From: Gammaproteobacteria bacterium
GTDB taxonomy: Bacteria > Pseudomonadota > Gammaproteobacteria > Nitrosococcales > Methylophagaceae
NCBI GenBank assembly: GCA_003645385.1
Contig: QNEY01000009.1
Location: 1 to 18,370, forward strand
Reading direction: 5' to 3'
Length of the DNA stretch: 18,370 nucleotides
Shown here: in pieces, positions 1-8,519 of the stretch
Numbering within the stretch: the first letter of the stretch is position 1
Layout of the letters: every line of letters begins with the position of its first letter
Translations under genes and position numbers: made by a program
The notes under the pieces: generated by a model
The model's database searches: none
Seen by the model: only the letters and a program-made list of their open reading frames with translations
Told to the model about the DNA's origin: nothing

Positions 1-1390
1 AAATGAAAAGATTTTAACATTTTTCACCAGTGGTGAGCCTTTACCACTCTCACTCGCTTTTTCAGCAAATAAAGCTTTCCTTACCGCCGAAGGTCAAGTG
101 AAATATGATGGCGGAAAAGATGATTGGATTTATCAAATGAAGGTGAAGTTGAAAGGTCCTAGCGTCCGAAAAACAGTAAGTTTATTTGAAGAAGATTTTG
201 ATTTGGAGGAGAAGTATCAGTTGACCACAACATTGAATGGTAATAACTCCAAACTTCAATTATTTGATACTGATATTTTATTAGGTAACAGCTCAGTAAA
301 AGGTGAATTATTAGCTGAGAAATCAGCAAAAAGATGGCTTGTAACAACCAAGCTTACCTCAGACAATATCGATATTAACGATATCTTACCGACTGTGGTT
401 GATGATGAGCATGAAAAAGCAACATCTAAGGAAGGGAAATTGTTGTCAGACAAGCCCTTTAACACCAGTTGGTTGACATACGTTGATATTGATTTTGACG
501 TTAATTTTAACAACATCACTAATGGTGAAATACTATTGGGTGATTACATTGTTATAGCTAATTTGATGGATGGTGTATTAAGAACAAAAGTGACAGTTAG
601 TGGTGGTTATCAAGATAAAAAATCTAATTATGACTTTGAGTTAAAGGCAATAGATAAAGCGCTTGACTTGATTTTACTAGTTGATATTAAAAACTTTGAT
701 CTTGGGACACTGCTCGCACTCACGGATTTAACTGATGGTGTGGAAGGCGAGCTAGATGTGGATGTCGAGTTTCAGGGACGTGGTAAATCTGTTTCACAAA
801 TGATAAGTCAAGGCTCGGGAATACTTCGTGTTGATGGTGGAGAAGGGCGAATATCTAGTACATTATTAAACTTATGGGGGACCGGCTTGACTTCAAGCCT
901 GTTATTTACCGCAGCACCAAACAAAAATGTTGATACCAAGTTTAACTGTGGTGCCGCAAAGTTCGTTTTAGAAAATGGTTTTTTTGAAAGTCAAGGTATA
1001 GTACTAGATACACCAGAAACGACAATGGCGGGGCAGATTCAGATCAAACTACCGGAAGAGACACTTAAAGGTGTAGTTAAGCCTGAACCTAAAAAGACGT
1101 CAATTGTATCAATTAGGACACCTGTAACAGTGAGCGGAACAGTTCTTGAACCAAAAATTACCGTTGCGAGTGATGATGCACTGCTTACGCCATTCAATAT
1201 GGTTGTAGATTTTTATGCCACACCTTTTGTATTGGTGAAGAATGTCCTCTCGTCCGACGCTGAAAATCCCTGCGAAGAAGCCTTGAGTGAAACAGGAAGA
1301 GCAGAGAAAAAAGGGGTAATAGAAGTGATAACCTCACCAATCAAAGCTTTCTTTGGAGTCTTTAAGAGTAAAGAACCAGCAACACAGTAA
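1..1390 (+). CDS. AsmA family protein, C-terminal part (5' end outside window)
   Basis: The reading frame is open from base 2 through the left edge to TAA at 1388-1390, so this is the 3' part of a longer gene; a GTG at 98 is only an internal codon. About 460 residues are visible. The chain is beta-rich with repeated short strands. Near the end it has the AsmA C-terminal pattern: GxGRI followed by a segment on separate layers, then a TMAGQIQIKLPEE strand, a PVTVSGTVLEPKI strand, a hydrophobic stretch, and an NPC motif before a charged tail. AsmA-family proteins are usually anchored in the inner membrane and span the periplasm. The family is linked to outer-membrane assembly and phospholipid transport, but which paralogue this is cannot be told without the N-terminus. 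It converges on the patatin gene, with 184 bp between them and no strong terminator hairpin visible. Confidence 0.8.
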   Translation, partial: NEKILTFFTSGEPLPLSLAFSANKAFLTAEGQVKYDGGKDDWIYQMKVKLKGPSVRKTVSLFEEDFDLEEKYQLTTTLNGNNSKLQLFDTDILLGNSSVKGELLAEKSAKRWLVTTKLTSDNIDINDILPTVVDDEHEKATSKEGKLLSDKPFNTSWLTYVDIDFDVNFNNITNGEILLGDYIVIANLMDGVLRTKVTVSGGYQDKKSNYDFELKAIDKALDLILLVDIKNFDLGTLLALTDLTDGVEGELDVDVEFQGRGKSVSQMISQGSGILRVDGGEGRISSTLLNLWGTGLTSSLLFTAAPNKNVDTKFNCGAAKFVLENGFFESQGIVLDTPETTMAGQIQIKLPEETLKGVVKPEPKKTSIVSIRTPVTVSGTVLEPKITVASDDALLTPFNMVVDFYATPFVLVKNVLSSDAENPCEEALSETGRAEKKGVIEVITSPIKAFFGVFKSKEPATQ

Positions 1391-1574
1391 TAAAGTTAAT
1401 GTTGAGCTAGTTTTTAGCAAAAGCCAATATCAAAAAAAACCGAAGTAGCTTGCCGTGATTTAGGCAACGACATTACTCAGTTCACAGTACTAGACTTTGA
1501 TCCAGATATTGACAAACAAGGCACCTAGAGCTGAGTTTAAGGTTGAATTTCAAGCAGACTAAGTCGTGATTATT
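1391..1574 (+). other. Intergenic spacer with a possible decayed coding fragment
   Basis: This gap separates the convergent AsmA and patatin genes. One plus-strand frame is open from 1418 to a TAG at 1526-1528 and contains DLGNDITQFTVLDFDPDID, which has protein-like composition. Right at its end a different frame reads APRAEFKVEFQAD and stops with TAA at 1560-1562. Joined by a frameshift, the two would give a plausible C-terminus of a small protein. Upstream, a run of eight A residues (1432-1439) marks another possible frame change. There is no start codon with a ribosome site, and I recognise no family. It may be a pseudogene relic or chance. No GC-rich stem followed by a T-run is visible. 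Confidence 0.25.
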
Positions 1575-2501
1575 TTACAGTAATTCTAAATCTAAGATGT
1601 GCTTAATTTCGGGCAACATACGGTGGACACATTCCTCTCCTTCTTTTATGGCTTCTTGTGCACGATAAAATTCGAGCAGCCCAATATGTGATAGCTTGGG
1701 TGTGAGCAAAATATCTGGAGGGTCTCCAGCCATCCGGCTTCGGGTGATTCTATCTTGAGTAATATTCACTGAACCAGCGATTGCATCGAATAGACTCGGT
1801 GGCTCTGGTCTATCATTTTGTGAAGCAGAGAATAAAGGACTTGTATATTCCATCACTAAGTCAGTGAGTTTCTGTGCAACACTGTCATCATGTCTTATCA
1901 CCTCTTTAGGTTTATTGAGGTGTTTTCCCACTATGTCACCATTTAAATTTACCGCTATAACAATGTCTGCTCCCAATGCACGACAAACTGATATAGGAAC
2001 AGGATTAACAAGTCCACCATCAACAAGCCATTTGTCATTATTTCTTATGGCTGGGAAAAGTCCTGGCAGTGAAATAGAGGCCCATACTGCTTCAACTATG
2101 GGGCCTTTTGTAAACCATTCTTCCCTGCCAGATTCCAAATCTGTCGCGACAGATGCATAGAGTTTACTTAAACCTTCGATTGTTATTTGATCATTGGCAA
2201 CATATTGATTTAAAAAATTGTGCAAACGGTCTTTATTTACAAAGCCATTAAGTGATGTGTTGATTTCAAGAAACTTTGCAGTTTCAAATTTTGTGAGTGA
2301 GCATGCCCATTGTTCTAGTTTTTTGAGATTATTTGATACCTGAGATGCCCCTACCAGAGCACCTATTGATGTGCCACAGACTATATCTGGGATAATGCCA
2401 TGTTCAGCCAGAGCATTTATAACTCCTATATGTGACCAGCCACGAGCTGATCCACTTCCAAGAGCTAAGCCGATAGTTAATTTTTTAGTACTGTTAGTCA
2501 T
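1575..2501 (-). CDS. Patatin-like phospholipase (RssA/NTE-type)
   Basis: This is a 308-residue serine hydrolase of the bacterial patatin family. The glycine-rich oxyanion loop GSGSARG (residues 15-21) is followed by the nucleophile elbow G43-T-S-I-G47 with Ser45. The catalytic aspartate is in the DGG motif at Asp161, just before NPVP, so the Ser-Asp dyad is complete. No signal peptide or transmembrane helix is seen, so it is probably cytoplasmic or peripheral to the inner membrane. Family members hydrolyse acyl esters of phospholipids or lysophospholipids; the exact substrate cannot be read from sequence. The ATG at 2501 has a weak AGG about 9 nt upstream. It is transcribed divergently from clpB, with 102 bp to the clpB start used here. 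The region after residue 180 contains a helical C-terminal extension typical of this subgroup. Confidence 0.88.
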   Translation of the reverse strand: MTNSTKKLTIGLALGSGSARGWSHIGVINALAEHGIIPDIVCGTSIGALVGASQVSNNLKKLEQWACSLTKFETAKFLEINTSLNGFVNKDRLHNFLNQYVANDQITIEGLSKLYASVATDLESGREEWFTKGPIVEAVWASISLPGLFPAIRNNDKWLVDGGLVNPVPISVCRALGADIVIAVNLNGDIVGKHLNKPKEVIRHDDSVAQKLTDLVMEYTSPLFSASQNDRPEPPSLFDAIAGSVNITQDRITRSRMAGDPPDILLTPKLSHIGLLEFYRAQEAIKEGEECVHRMLPEIKHILDLELL

Positions 2502-2541
2502 AATTTAAGACCTGACCAAATTTTATTTCTACCTAAGGATA

Positions 2542-2570
2542 CTTGATTTTGTATTAAACCTTCCCCATTT
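2542..2570 (+). promoter_or_regulatory. Sigma-32 (heat-shock) promoter of clpB
   Basis: CTTGAT at 2542-2547 matches the sigma-32 -35 element CTTGAA in 5 of 6 bases. CCCCATTT at 2563-2570 matches the -10 element CCCCATnT fully. The spacer is 15 bp, within the known range. The -10 lies about 34 bp before the clpB start codon, leaving a leader of roughly 25 nt. Both elements and the gene identity agree, so this is the strongest regulatory call in the window. No CIRCE-type long inverted repeat is seen, so HrcA control is not supported here. Confidence 0.82.
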
Positions 2571-2579
2571 CTATATCAA
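2551..2579 (-). promoter_or_regulatory. Possible sigma-70 promoter of the patatin gene
   Basis: On the minus strand a -35-like TTGATA (complement of 2574-2579, 5 of 6 consensus bases) is followed after 17 bp by a poor -10, TAATAC (complement of 2551-2556, 3 of 6). It would give a leader of roughly 40 nt. It occupies the same DNA as the clpB heat-shock promoter on the other strand. The poor -10 keeps confidence low. Confidence 0.3.
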
Positions 2580-2603
2580 CGACAAATAATTAGGATGGGT
2601 AAA

Positions 2604-5177
2604 ATGCAAATCGAAAAATTAACTAGCAAGTTTCAAGAAGCATTGGGTGCAGCCCAAAGTATGGCTGTAGGGCGCGATCATCAGTTCATCGAACCAGCTC
2701 ATTTGATGCTAGCTTTATTAGAGCAACAATCTGGTACAGTTAAACCGCTGTTGGCACAAAGTGGTGTCAATGTGTCGGCCTACCAATCATCTTTAGATAC
2801 ACAATTAAATAATCTGGCCCAAGTTGAAGGTGGTTCTGGGGATGTTCATATTTCACAAGATCTAAATCGTCTGTTTAATCAAACCGACAAGTTATCTCAA
2901 CAACGCAAAGATCAATTTATTTCAAGTGAATTATTTGTGCAGGCGGTGGTGGAAGATAAAAAACAGGCAGGGGATTTATTGCGCCAACATGGTGGAAGTA
3001 AATCAGCATTAGAAGCAGTGATTGAAAAAATACGTGGGGGAGAAAAGGTGACTGACCAAAATGCTGAGGAACAGCGTCAAGCATTGGAAAAATATACGAT
3101 AGATCTGACTGAGCGTGCTGAAAATGGCAAGTTGGATCCGGTGATTGGGCGTGATGATGAAATACGTCGCACGATTCAAGTATTGCAACGTCGCACTAAA
3201 AATAATCCAGTTTTAATAGGTGAGCCAGGTGTTGGTAAAACAGCTATTGCTGAGGGGTTGGCACAACGGATTATCAATGGTGAAGTACCAGAAGGTATGA
3301 AAAATAAACGCCTCTTATCACTCGATATGGGTGCCTTGATAGCGGGTGCAAAATTTCGTGGTGAGTTTGAAGAACGTCTTAAAGCTGTCTTGAAAGATCT
3401 GTCAAAACAAGAAGGTCAGATCATTCTATTTATTGATGAACTTCATACTATGGTTGGTGCTGGCAAGGCAGAAGGTGCAATGGATGCTGGAAACATGCTT
3501 AAGCCTGCATTGGCGCGGGGTGAATTACATTGTATCGGTGCAACTACATTGGATGAGTATCGCCAGTATGTAGAGAAGGATGCCGCTTTAGAACGTCGTT
3601 TCCAGAAAGTACAGGTAGGTGAACCTTCAGTAGAAGATACCATCGCGATTTTACGTGGATTGAGTGAACGTTATGAAGTGCATCATGGGGTGGATATTAC
3701 TGATCCAGCCATTGTAGCCGCAGCAACTTTATCTCACCGTTATATTACTGATCGTATGTTGCCTGATAAAGCTATCGATTTGATTGATGAAGCTGCTAGT
3801 CGTATTCGAATGGAAATTGATTCTAAACCAGAGTCTCTTGATCGAATGGAACGTCGTTTAATTCAATTAAAGATTGAGCGAGTAGCGTTACAAAAAGAAT
3901 CAGATGATGCGTCTAAAAAGCGTTTAGAAACATTAGAAGCCGAAATGGCAAAATTAGAACGTGAATATGCTGATTTGGAAGAAGTGTGGAAATCAGAAAA
4001 AGTAGCATTGCATGGTAGTCAACATATTAAGGAAGGTCTTGAGAAAGCACGAATGGAACTGGAGGTGGCTAATCGTAATGGTGATTTGGCAAAAATGTCA
4101 GAACTGCAATACGGCAAAATTCCAGAGTTGGAAAAACAATTGGAAATAGCAACTCAAGCTGAAACACAGGATTTCACCTTGCTCCGTAATAAAGTTGGAG
4201 AAGAAGAAATTGCTGAAGTGGTATCGAAATGGACTGGTATTCCAGTATCGAAAATGCTGGAAGGCGAACGAGATAAACTATTGAAAATGGATGAGGCTTT
4301 GCATGAGCGTGTTATTGGTCAAGATGAAGCTGTTACTGCAGTGGCAAATGCAATTCGCCGTTCACGGGCCGGTTTATCTGATCCTAATCGTCCTAATGGT
4401 TCATTCTTATTCTTGGGACCAACAGGAGTTGGTAAAACAGAACTATGTAAATCATTAGCTACCTTCTTATTTGATACTGAAGAAGCTATGGTTCGGATTG
4501 ATATGTCTGAGTTCATGGAAAAGCATTCTGTTGCACGGTTAGTAGGTGCACCTCCTGGCTACGTGGGTTATGAAGAAGGTGGCTATTTGACCGAGGCAGT
4601 CCGCCGTAAACCGTATTCAGTTATATTGTTAGACGAAGTTGAGAAGGCACATCCAGATGTATTCAATATTCTATTACAAGTATTGGACGATGGTCGCTTA
4701 ACTGATGGTCAGGGCCGAACAGTAGATTTTCGTAATACAGTGATTGTGATGACATCAAACCTTGGATCAAACATAATCCAAGAATTAGCAGGTGAAGAAC
4801 AATATGATAAAATGAAAGCAGCAGTGATGGAGATTGTGGGTCAACATTTCAGACCTGAATTTATTAACCGTGTTGATGATGTGGTGGTCTTTCATCCTTT
4901 ACAGCGTGACCAAATTCATGCAATTGCTGAAATTCAATTGCATCAATTGCATCAACGGCTAGCTGAACGTGATATGGGGTTGGAGGTTAGCGAAGCTGCA
5001 TTAGACTTGATTTCTGAAGCAGGATTTGATCCGGTGTATGGTGCTAGACCTTTGAAAAGGGTTATCCAACAACAACTGGAAAATACTCTGGCTCAAGACT
5101 TATTGTCTGGTCGATTCAAGGCTGGTGACATCATAAAAGTAGGGGTTGAAGGCGATAGATTAAGTTTTAACACTTAA
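2604..5177 (+). CDS. clpB: ClpB protein disaggregase (Hsp104 family AAA+ ATPase)
   Basis: ClpB is a cytoplasmic hexameric ATPase that works with DnaK/DnaJ/GrpE to pull polypeptides out of heat-induced aggregates. The order is complete: N-terminal Clp repeat domain (about 1-145), first AAA+ module with Walker A GEPGVGKT at 206-213 and Walker B ending FIDE, coiled-coil middle domain (about 400-520), second AAA+ module with Walker A GPTGVGKT at 605-612, and a C-terminal small domain with the GARPLKR sensor-2 motif. From ATG 2604 the protein has 857 residues and both Walker A motifs fall at the E. coli positions. An in-frame ATG at 2595 is less likely: AGGA at 2592-2595 lies 8 nt before 2604, and family proteins start with a short M-x-[LI]-[DE] segment. 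A sigma-32 promoter lies just upstream. It converges on the SDR gene with 16 bp between. Confidence 0.98.
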   Translation: MQIEKLTSKFQEALGAAQSMAVGRDHQFIEPAHLMLALLEQQSGTVKPLLAQSGVNVSAYQSSLDTQLNNLAQVEGGSGDVHISQDLNRLFNQTDKLSQQRKDQFISSELFVQAVVEDKKQAGDLLRQHGGSKSALEAVIEKIRGGEKVTDQNAEEQRQALEKYTIDLTERAENGKLDPVIGRDDEIRRTIQVLQRRTKNNPVLIGEPGVGKTAIAEGLAQRIINGEVPEGMKNKRLLSLDMGALIAGAKFRGEFEERLKAVLKDLSKQEGQIILFIDELHTMVGAGKAEGAMDAGNMLKPALARGELHCIGATTLDEYRQYVEKDAALERRFQKVQVGEPSVEDTIAILRGLSERYEVHHGVDITDPAIVAAATLSHRYITDRMLPDKAIDLIDEAASRIRMEIDSKPESLDRMERRLIQLKIERVALQKESDDASKKRLETLEAEMAKLEREYADLEEVWKSEKVALHGSQHIKEGLEKARMELEVANRNGDLAKMSELQYGKIPELEKQLEIATQAETQDFTLLRNKVGEEEIAEVVSKWTGIPVSKMLEGERDKLLKMDEALHERVIGQDEAVTAVANAIRRSRAGLSDPNRPNGSFLFLGPTGVGKTELCKSLATFLFDTEEAMVRIDMSEFMEKHSVARLVGAPPGYVGYEEGGYLTEAVRRKPYSVILLDEVEKAHPDVFNILLQVLDDGRLTDGQGRTVDFRNTVIVMTSNLGSNIIQELAGEEQYDKMKAAVMEIVGQHFRPEFINRVDDVVVFHPLQRDQIHAIAEIQLHQLHQRLAERDMGLEVSEAALDLISEAGFDPVYGARPLKRVIQQQLENTLAQDLLSGRFKAGDIIKVGVEGDRLSFNT

Positions 5178-5193
5178 TAAATTGCCATTTATC

Positions 5194-6024
5194 CTATGAT
5201 AATTTGATGATTATCCAGTCCAGCCAGCGATGAGGTAATAGACGTTTAAGTGTTGCAAATAAATACGTTGGAAATGTGACATAGTAACGTACTTTAGGTC
5301 GATTGCTTTTTAGGATATGTTGTACTTTTTCTACTACAGCTTCTGGTGGTAGAGTAAAAGGTGCGGCAGGTCCTTGTTTAGTCAAACGTTGTTCCATTTT
5401 TAGGTAAGTGTCTTTATGGACACTTTGTCCTTTATCAATATTCTGCTGATATTTGGCAAAGGCATTAGCTCTGAATTGGCTGAGGATTGGACCTGGCTCA
5501 ATCAAACTAATATGGATATCTGTGCCAGCAAATTCTAATCTTAATGTGTCAGCCAGACCTTCCAGTGCATATTTGCTGGCATTATAGGCCCCACGATAAG
5601 CCATAGACACAAAGCCCAGTATGGAACTGTTATAAATAATTTTGCCATAACCTTGTTGACGCATTTGAGCAAGAATATAATTGGTTAGTTCCTGAGTACC
5701 AAATACGTTGGTCTCAAATTGTTGGCGTAAAACATCACGGCTTAGATCTTCTACTGCACCTGGTTGACCGTAGGCAGCATTATTAAAGAGTGCATCAATT
5801 TGGTTATCAAAATGCTTAAGGGTGAATGCAATTGTTTGCTGAATTGATGAGCTATCGGCAAGATCAAGTAGTGTAGTTGTGATTCCGAGTTGTTGTAGTG
5901 GTATGGCATCCTGAGATTTTCTTACTGTGGCAATAACGTTATAGCCTTGTTGGTGTAACATCTGTGCTGCACAGAAACCGATACCGCTGGAGCAGCCGGT
6001 AATCAGGATATTTGATGTTGCCAT
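5194..6024 (-). CDS. Short-chain dehydrogenase/reductase (classical SDR)
   Basis: This 276-residue protein is a classical Rossmann-fold NAD(P)-dependent oxidoreductase. The cofactor loop TGCSSGIG is at residues 9-16, an NNAAYG version of the NNAG motif at 81-86, a serine at 133/134, and the catalytic YNASK at Tyr147-Lys151. ATVRK after the second strand places Arg35/Lys36 where NADP-preferring enzymes often carry basic residues, so NADPH use is likely. The last 25 or so residues (YYVTFPTYLFATLKRLLP and following) form a hydrophobic, basic tail that may attach the enzyme to the membrane. The substrate is unknown. The start ATG at 6024 has GAGAG 7 nt upstream. It lies 72 bp downstream of DUF1631 on the same strand and may share its transcript or use its own promoter near the palindrome at 6073-6091. 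Confidence 0.88.
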   Translation of the reverse strand: MATSNILITGCSSGIGFCAAQMLHQQGYNVIATVRKSQDAIPLQQLGITTTLLDLADSSSIQQTIAFTLKHFDNQIDALFNNAAYGQPGAVEDLSRDVLRQQFETNVFGTQELTNYILAQMRQQGYGKIIYNSSILGFVSMAYRGAYNASKYALEGLADTLRLEFAGTDIHISLIEPGPILSQFRANAFAKYQQNIDKGQSVHKDTYLKMEQRLTKQGPAAPFTLPPEAVVEKVQHILKSNRPKVRYYVTFPTYLFATLKRLLPHRWLDWIIIKLS

Positions 6025-6072
6025 AATAAAGCTCTCTGATTTAAAAGTGAATCAAAGACTCTATTGTAGATG

Positions 6073-6091
6073 AACAGATTCTAAATCTGTT
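6073..6091. repeat. 19-bp perfect palindrome between DUF1631 and SDR genes
   Basis: AACAGATT-cta-AATCTGTT has 8-bp arms that pair perfectly around a 3-nt centre. It starts 49 bp upstream of the SDR start codon. A second, mutually exclusive inverted repeat overlaps it: GATTCT (6077-6082) with AGAATC (6093-6098). On the minus strand the stem is not followed by a T-run, so a rho-independent terminator for DUF1631 is poorly supported. A TACAAT -10-like hexamer (complement of 6063-6068) lies just downstream on the minus strand, so the palindrome would overlap the spacer and -35 region of an SDR promoter. That placement suits a repressor operator; its binding protein is unknown. Confidence 0.45.
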
Positions 6092-6096
6092 GAGAA

Positions 6097-8346
6097 TCAT
6101 TTTGTTTTATTGACAGTGTTCATCATTGACTTCAATGCCCGGTCCATCAATGGTGTTGACTGGTCGAGGACTATAGCCTGTCCTTTTTGGAACCATCGAG
6201 CCAGTTCTGATAACGATAGCTCTGCAGCTTTCAGGCCTTGGTAGGTAACAAACAGACAGTGTCCTGTTAAGTTACTACGCCATGAGAATTTGATACGACG
6301 AGATGTGCCATCTTCAGATACTTCCAGCCAAGTACCAACTTTCAAGTTTTTGGCTCTTTCCAGTGCAGATTCTTCAGGGAGAACTATTTGATCTTCTGGT
6401 ATTGGTTCAATTGATTCCTGTTCTACAATAGGAGCTATTTCAGTAATTGCCTCAATATTTTGTAATTCATCTGCAGGAAACTCATTGCCACTCAGACATT
6501 TAATATGACATTCTTGTAATGACTTAAATAGCTCGGTCATTTTATGTTGATTAAACGAGGCACCACTTAATCCAGTCCTAAGTGTCCTCAATAAGTTTGG
6601 AATCGATTCCAGTAACTGTTTACGATCACTTGCTTCTGATTTAGGAATAACACTCCAAATAAGTGTCTGCATTAGTTGAACTGCTTCATTCCATTCATTG
6701 CTATCTTTGCCTTTTTGCAATAGCTTAAGTTTTAGTACATGTTGCCAGCCATCTTCAATCAATGTGACAGCTACCGTTGGAAGAGGGGAATATTCAACGA
6801 GTGATTGATTGATAATGCTATCAACTTCATGTTGGGCCATATCCAGATCTTCTTGGCCTTGTTTAGTTTGAGCAGTTCTTTGTTCCAGTGCTTGACTGGT
6901 TTGTTCCTGATTATTGATGAATTGATCGAACTGTACACTAAGTTCATCAAAAATTTCAATGTTAGTGTCAAACTGAGTCAAAACAGTATTAACAGTCGAT
7001 TCAACTTGTTTTTGGAGAGCATCTTGTGAGCTATTTTTGTCCCATCCTGTTACTGCTTTTGCCAAGTTGTTTAGCAAACGACGAGCAGGATGATTCTTTT
7101 TACTGAAAAAAGCTTTATCGGCAATAGCAACCTTGATCATTGGGATCTGTAAACGTGCCAATAGTGCTCGCATAGGGGCAGGAATAGTATTGTCTTCAAG
7201 AATAAACTCAAACAATAAATCGATGACATCTATAGTGTCATTATCGAGATGGCTGATGGCATGGTTCGAATCGGTGTCACCGGTTTGTGTTTGATTTAAT
7301 GTTTGCAGTAATGATGTTCGTATTTCAGGTAGTTGGAAATTACCACTATCGGTGTAGCTAATTTGCCCACTTGTCTGTTGGATATTGGAAAGTGCTGACA
7401 AGACGGATGCAATATCAGCGGTATTAGCAGCTATCGGTTCTTGGGTATTTTGGACATATTGCCCACTTGCACCTGTGGTCTCTGCCCTATGCAATAAATG
7501 GCGTAATTCATTGAATATATCAGTCTCCACCTGATTCTGCTGATTCTGGCCAATATTGCCATCGTTACTATTGTTGTGATCGGGTGATGTGGGGGCTGTT
7601 GAATTTTGTCGGACAGAATATGATTGTGGATTTTTACGAACCTTGTAACCAGTGTTTGGCAATATACCATTACTGATGAGTTTTTCATTAAGCTGTTGGT
7701 ATAGTTTCCCAAGCTCAGTAACTGCTTGTAGTTCAAACTGCTTATAGATAACCAGTTTGATGGAAATGCTCACCGGTAACGGTGAAATGACGTACTTTAG
7801 ATGTTTGATGATACTGTCTGGAGACAGGGGATTATCGATTGCAATCACACTGTCAATATTTAGCATATGAGAAAAGCGATCACTGAGTTGGCCTAGTTCG
7901 TTACCAAAGTTTGCTTGTCCTTTTGAGGCAATTCTTTTGATTGCGATGTCTTCTTCAAGATCAGCATTTTGCAAAAGTGATAGTTCAGAATCTGGTTCAG
8001 ATATTGATTCAAGTTTTTGGTGAGCTTGTTTAGTATGTGCTGATGACCATAATGCATCAAAATCATCAAGGATAAGTTGGGAAAATTGTTTTTTGATATC
8101 GCCTTGAACAATGCGAAGTTGTCGCATGGCAACAAAGAATTCTTCTTGTTTTTTGTTTGAATCAGCTTTATCAGCATGATCAAACAGTGTGTCATCAAGA
8201 CTATCAAAGAAGCTAAAACATTTTGGTAATGAATTCACAACAAGAAGCCGGCACTCTTTTACAGCTGATTGATATGCTGAATTAAGTGTTGGCGTATGAT
8301 CTTTGTGAGAACCGCCGAATGAAATGATGTTATCGTTTGCTACCAT
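6097..8346 (-). CDS. DUF1631 family protein
   Basis: This 749-residue protein matches the DUF1631 family in overall build; its function is not established. The N-terminal part (about 1-230) is mainly alpha-helical. An Asn/Gln/Ser-rich, probably disordered linker follows at 237-275. A long helical region, rich in charged and Gln residues and with coiled-coil character, covers about 370-620. The C-terminal 81 residues (669-749) form a small beta-rich domain beginning KVGTWLEV, resembling the PilZ-like barrel found at the end of this family. It lacks a clear RxxxR plus DxSxxG pair, so c-di-GMP binding is not supported by motif. No signal peptide or TM segment is visible, so it should be cytoplasmic. 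The ATG at 8346 is preferred because AGGGA lies 7 nt upstream; an in-frame TTG at 8367 lacks this. It diverges from an orphan cheR. Confidence 0.8.
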   Translation of the reverse strand: MVANDNIISFGGSHKDHTPTLNSAYQSAVKECRLLVVNSLPKCFSFFDSLDDTLFDHADKADSNKKQEEFFVAMRQLRIVQGDIKKQFSQLILDDFDALWSSAHTKQAHQKLESISEPDSELSLLQNADLEEDIAIKRIASKGQANFGNELGQLSDRFSHMLNIDSVIAIDNPLSPDSIIKHLKYVISPLPVSISIKLVIYKQFELQAVTELGKLYQQLNEKLISNGILPNTGYKVRKNPQSYSVRQNSTAPTSPDHNNSNDGNIGQNQQNQVETDIFNELRHLLHRAETTGASGQYVQNTQEPIAANTADIASVLSALSNIQQTSGQISYTDSGNFQLPEIRTSLLQTLNQTQTGDTDSNHAISHLDNDTIDVIDLLFEFILEDNTIPAPMRALLARLQIPMIKVAIADKAFFSKKNHPARRLLNNLAKAVTGWDKNSSQDALQKQVESTVNTVLTQFDTNIEIFDELSVQFDQFINNQEQTSQALEQRTAQTKQGQEDLDMAQHEVDSIINQSLVEYSPLPTVAVTLIEDGWQHVLKLKLLQKGKDSNEWNEAVQLMQTLIWSVIPKSEASDRKQLLESIPNLLRTLRTGLSGASFNQHKMTELFKSLQECHIKCLSGNEFPADELQNIEAITEIAPIVEQESIEPIPEDQIVLPEESALERAKNLKVGTWLEVSEDGTSRRIKFSWRSNLTGHCLFVTYQGLKAAELSLSELARWFQKGQAIVLDQSTPLMDRALKSMMNTVNKTK

Positions 8347-8414
8347 AATCTTTTCCCTGCTTGGCAAGCAATATTAAACTATTACTCTTCCCGGTAATTG
8401 ATCATACTATGGCG

Positions 8415-8443
8415 TTATCATCAAAAATGTGACGCAGTATAAA
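8415..8443 (+). promoter_or_regulatory. Possible sigma-70 promoter of cheR
   Basis: TTATCA (8415-8420, 4 of 6) and TATAAA (8438-8443, 5 of 6) are separated by 17 bp. They lie about 76 bp before the cheR start. An imperfect inverted repeat (GATCATA at 8400-8406, TATCATC at 8416-8422, one mismatch) overlaps the -35. No sigma-28 flagellar promoter was recognised, which fits a CheR not tied to flagellar genes. Confidence 0.35.
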
Positions 8444-8519
8444 TTATGTTGTGTAAATTTAAGATGAAACAGCTCACTGTTGTAGTATTTTCCAGATAAA
8501 ATAGTCAATAATAAACACC

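Noticed and set aside
1406..1418. GCTA/TAGC mini-hairpin after the AsmA gene
   Set aside because: A 4-bp stem without a following T-run is not a credible terminator.
2595..2603. ATG at 2595 as the clpB start
   Set aside because: It overlaps the AGGA that suits ATG 2604, and 2604 gives a family-like N-terminus and exactly E. coli-like motif positions.
5178..5215. AT-rich inverted repeat GATAAT/ATTATC as a clpB terminator
   Set aside because: The stem has almost no GC and no T-run follows; it lies partly inside the SDR coding end.
6805..7029. Plus-strand hydrophobic open frame inside DUF1631
   Set aside because: Hydrophobic residues arise from the antisense of Gln/Lys-rich codons; no start signals were seen.
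8368..8519. Flagellar sigma-28 promoter upstream of cheR
   Set aside because: No TAAA followed at proper distance by GCCGATAA was found.
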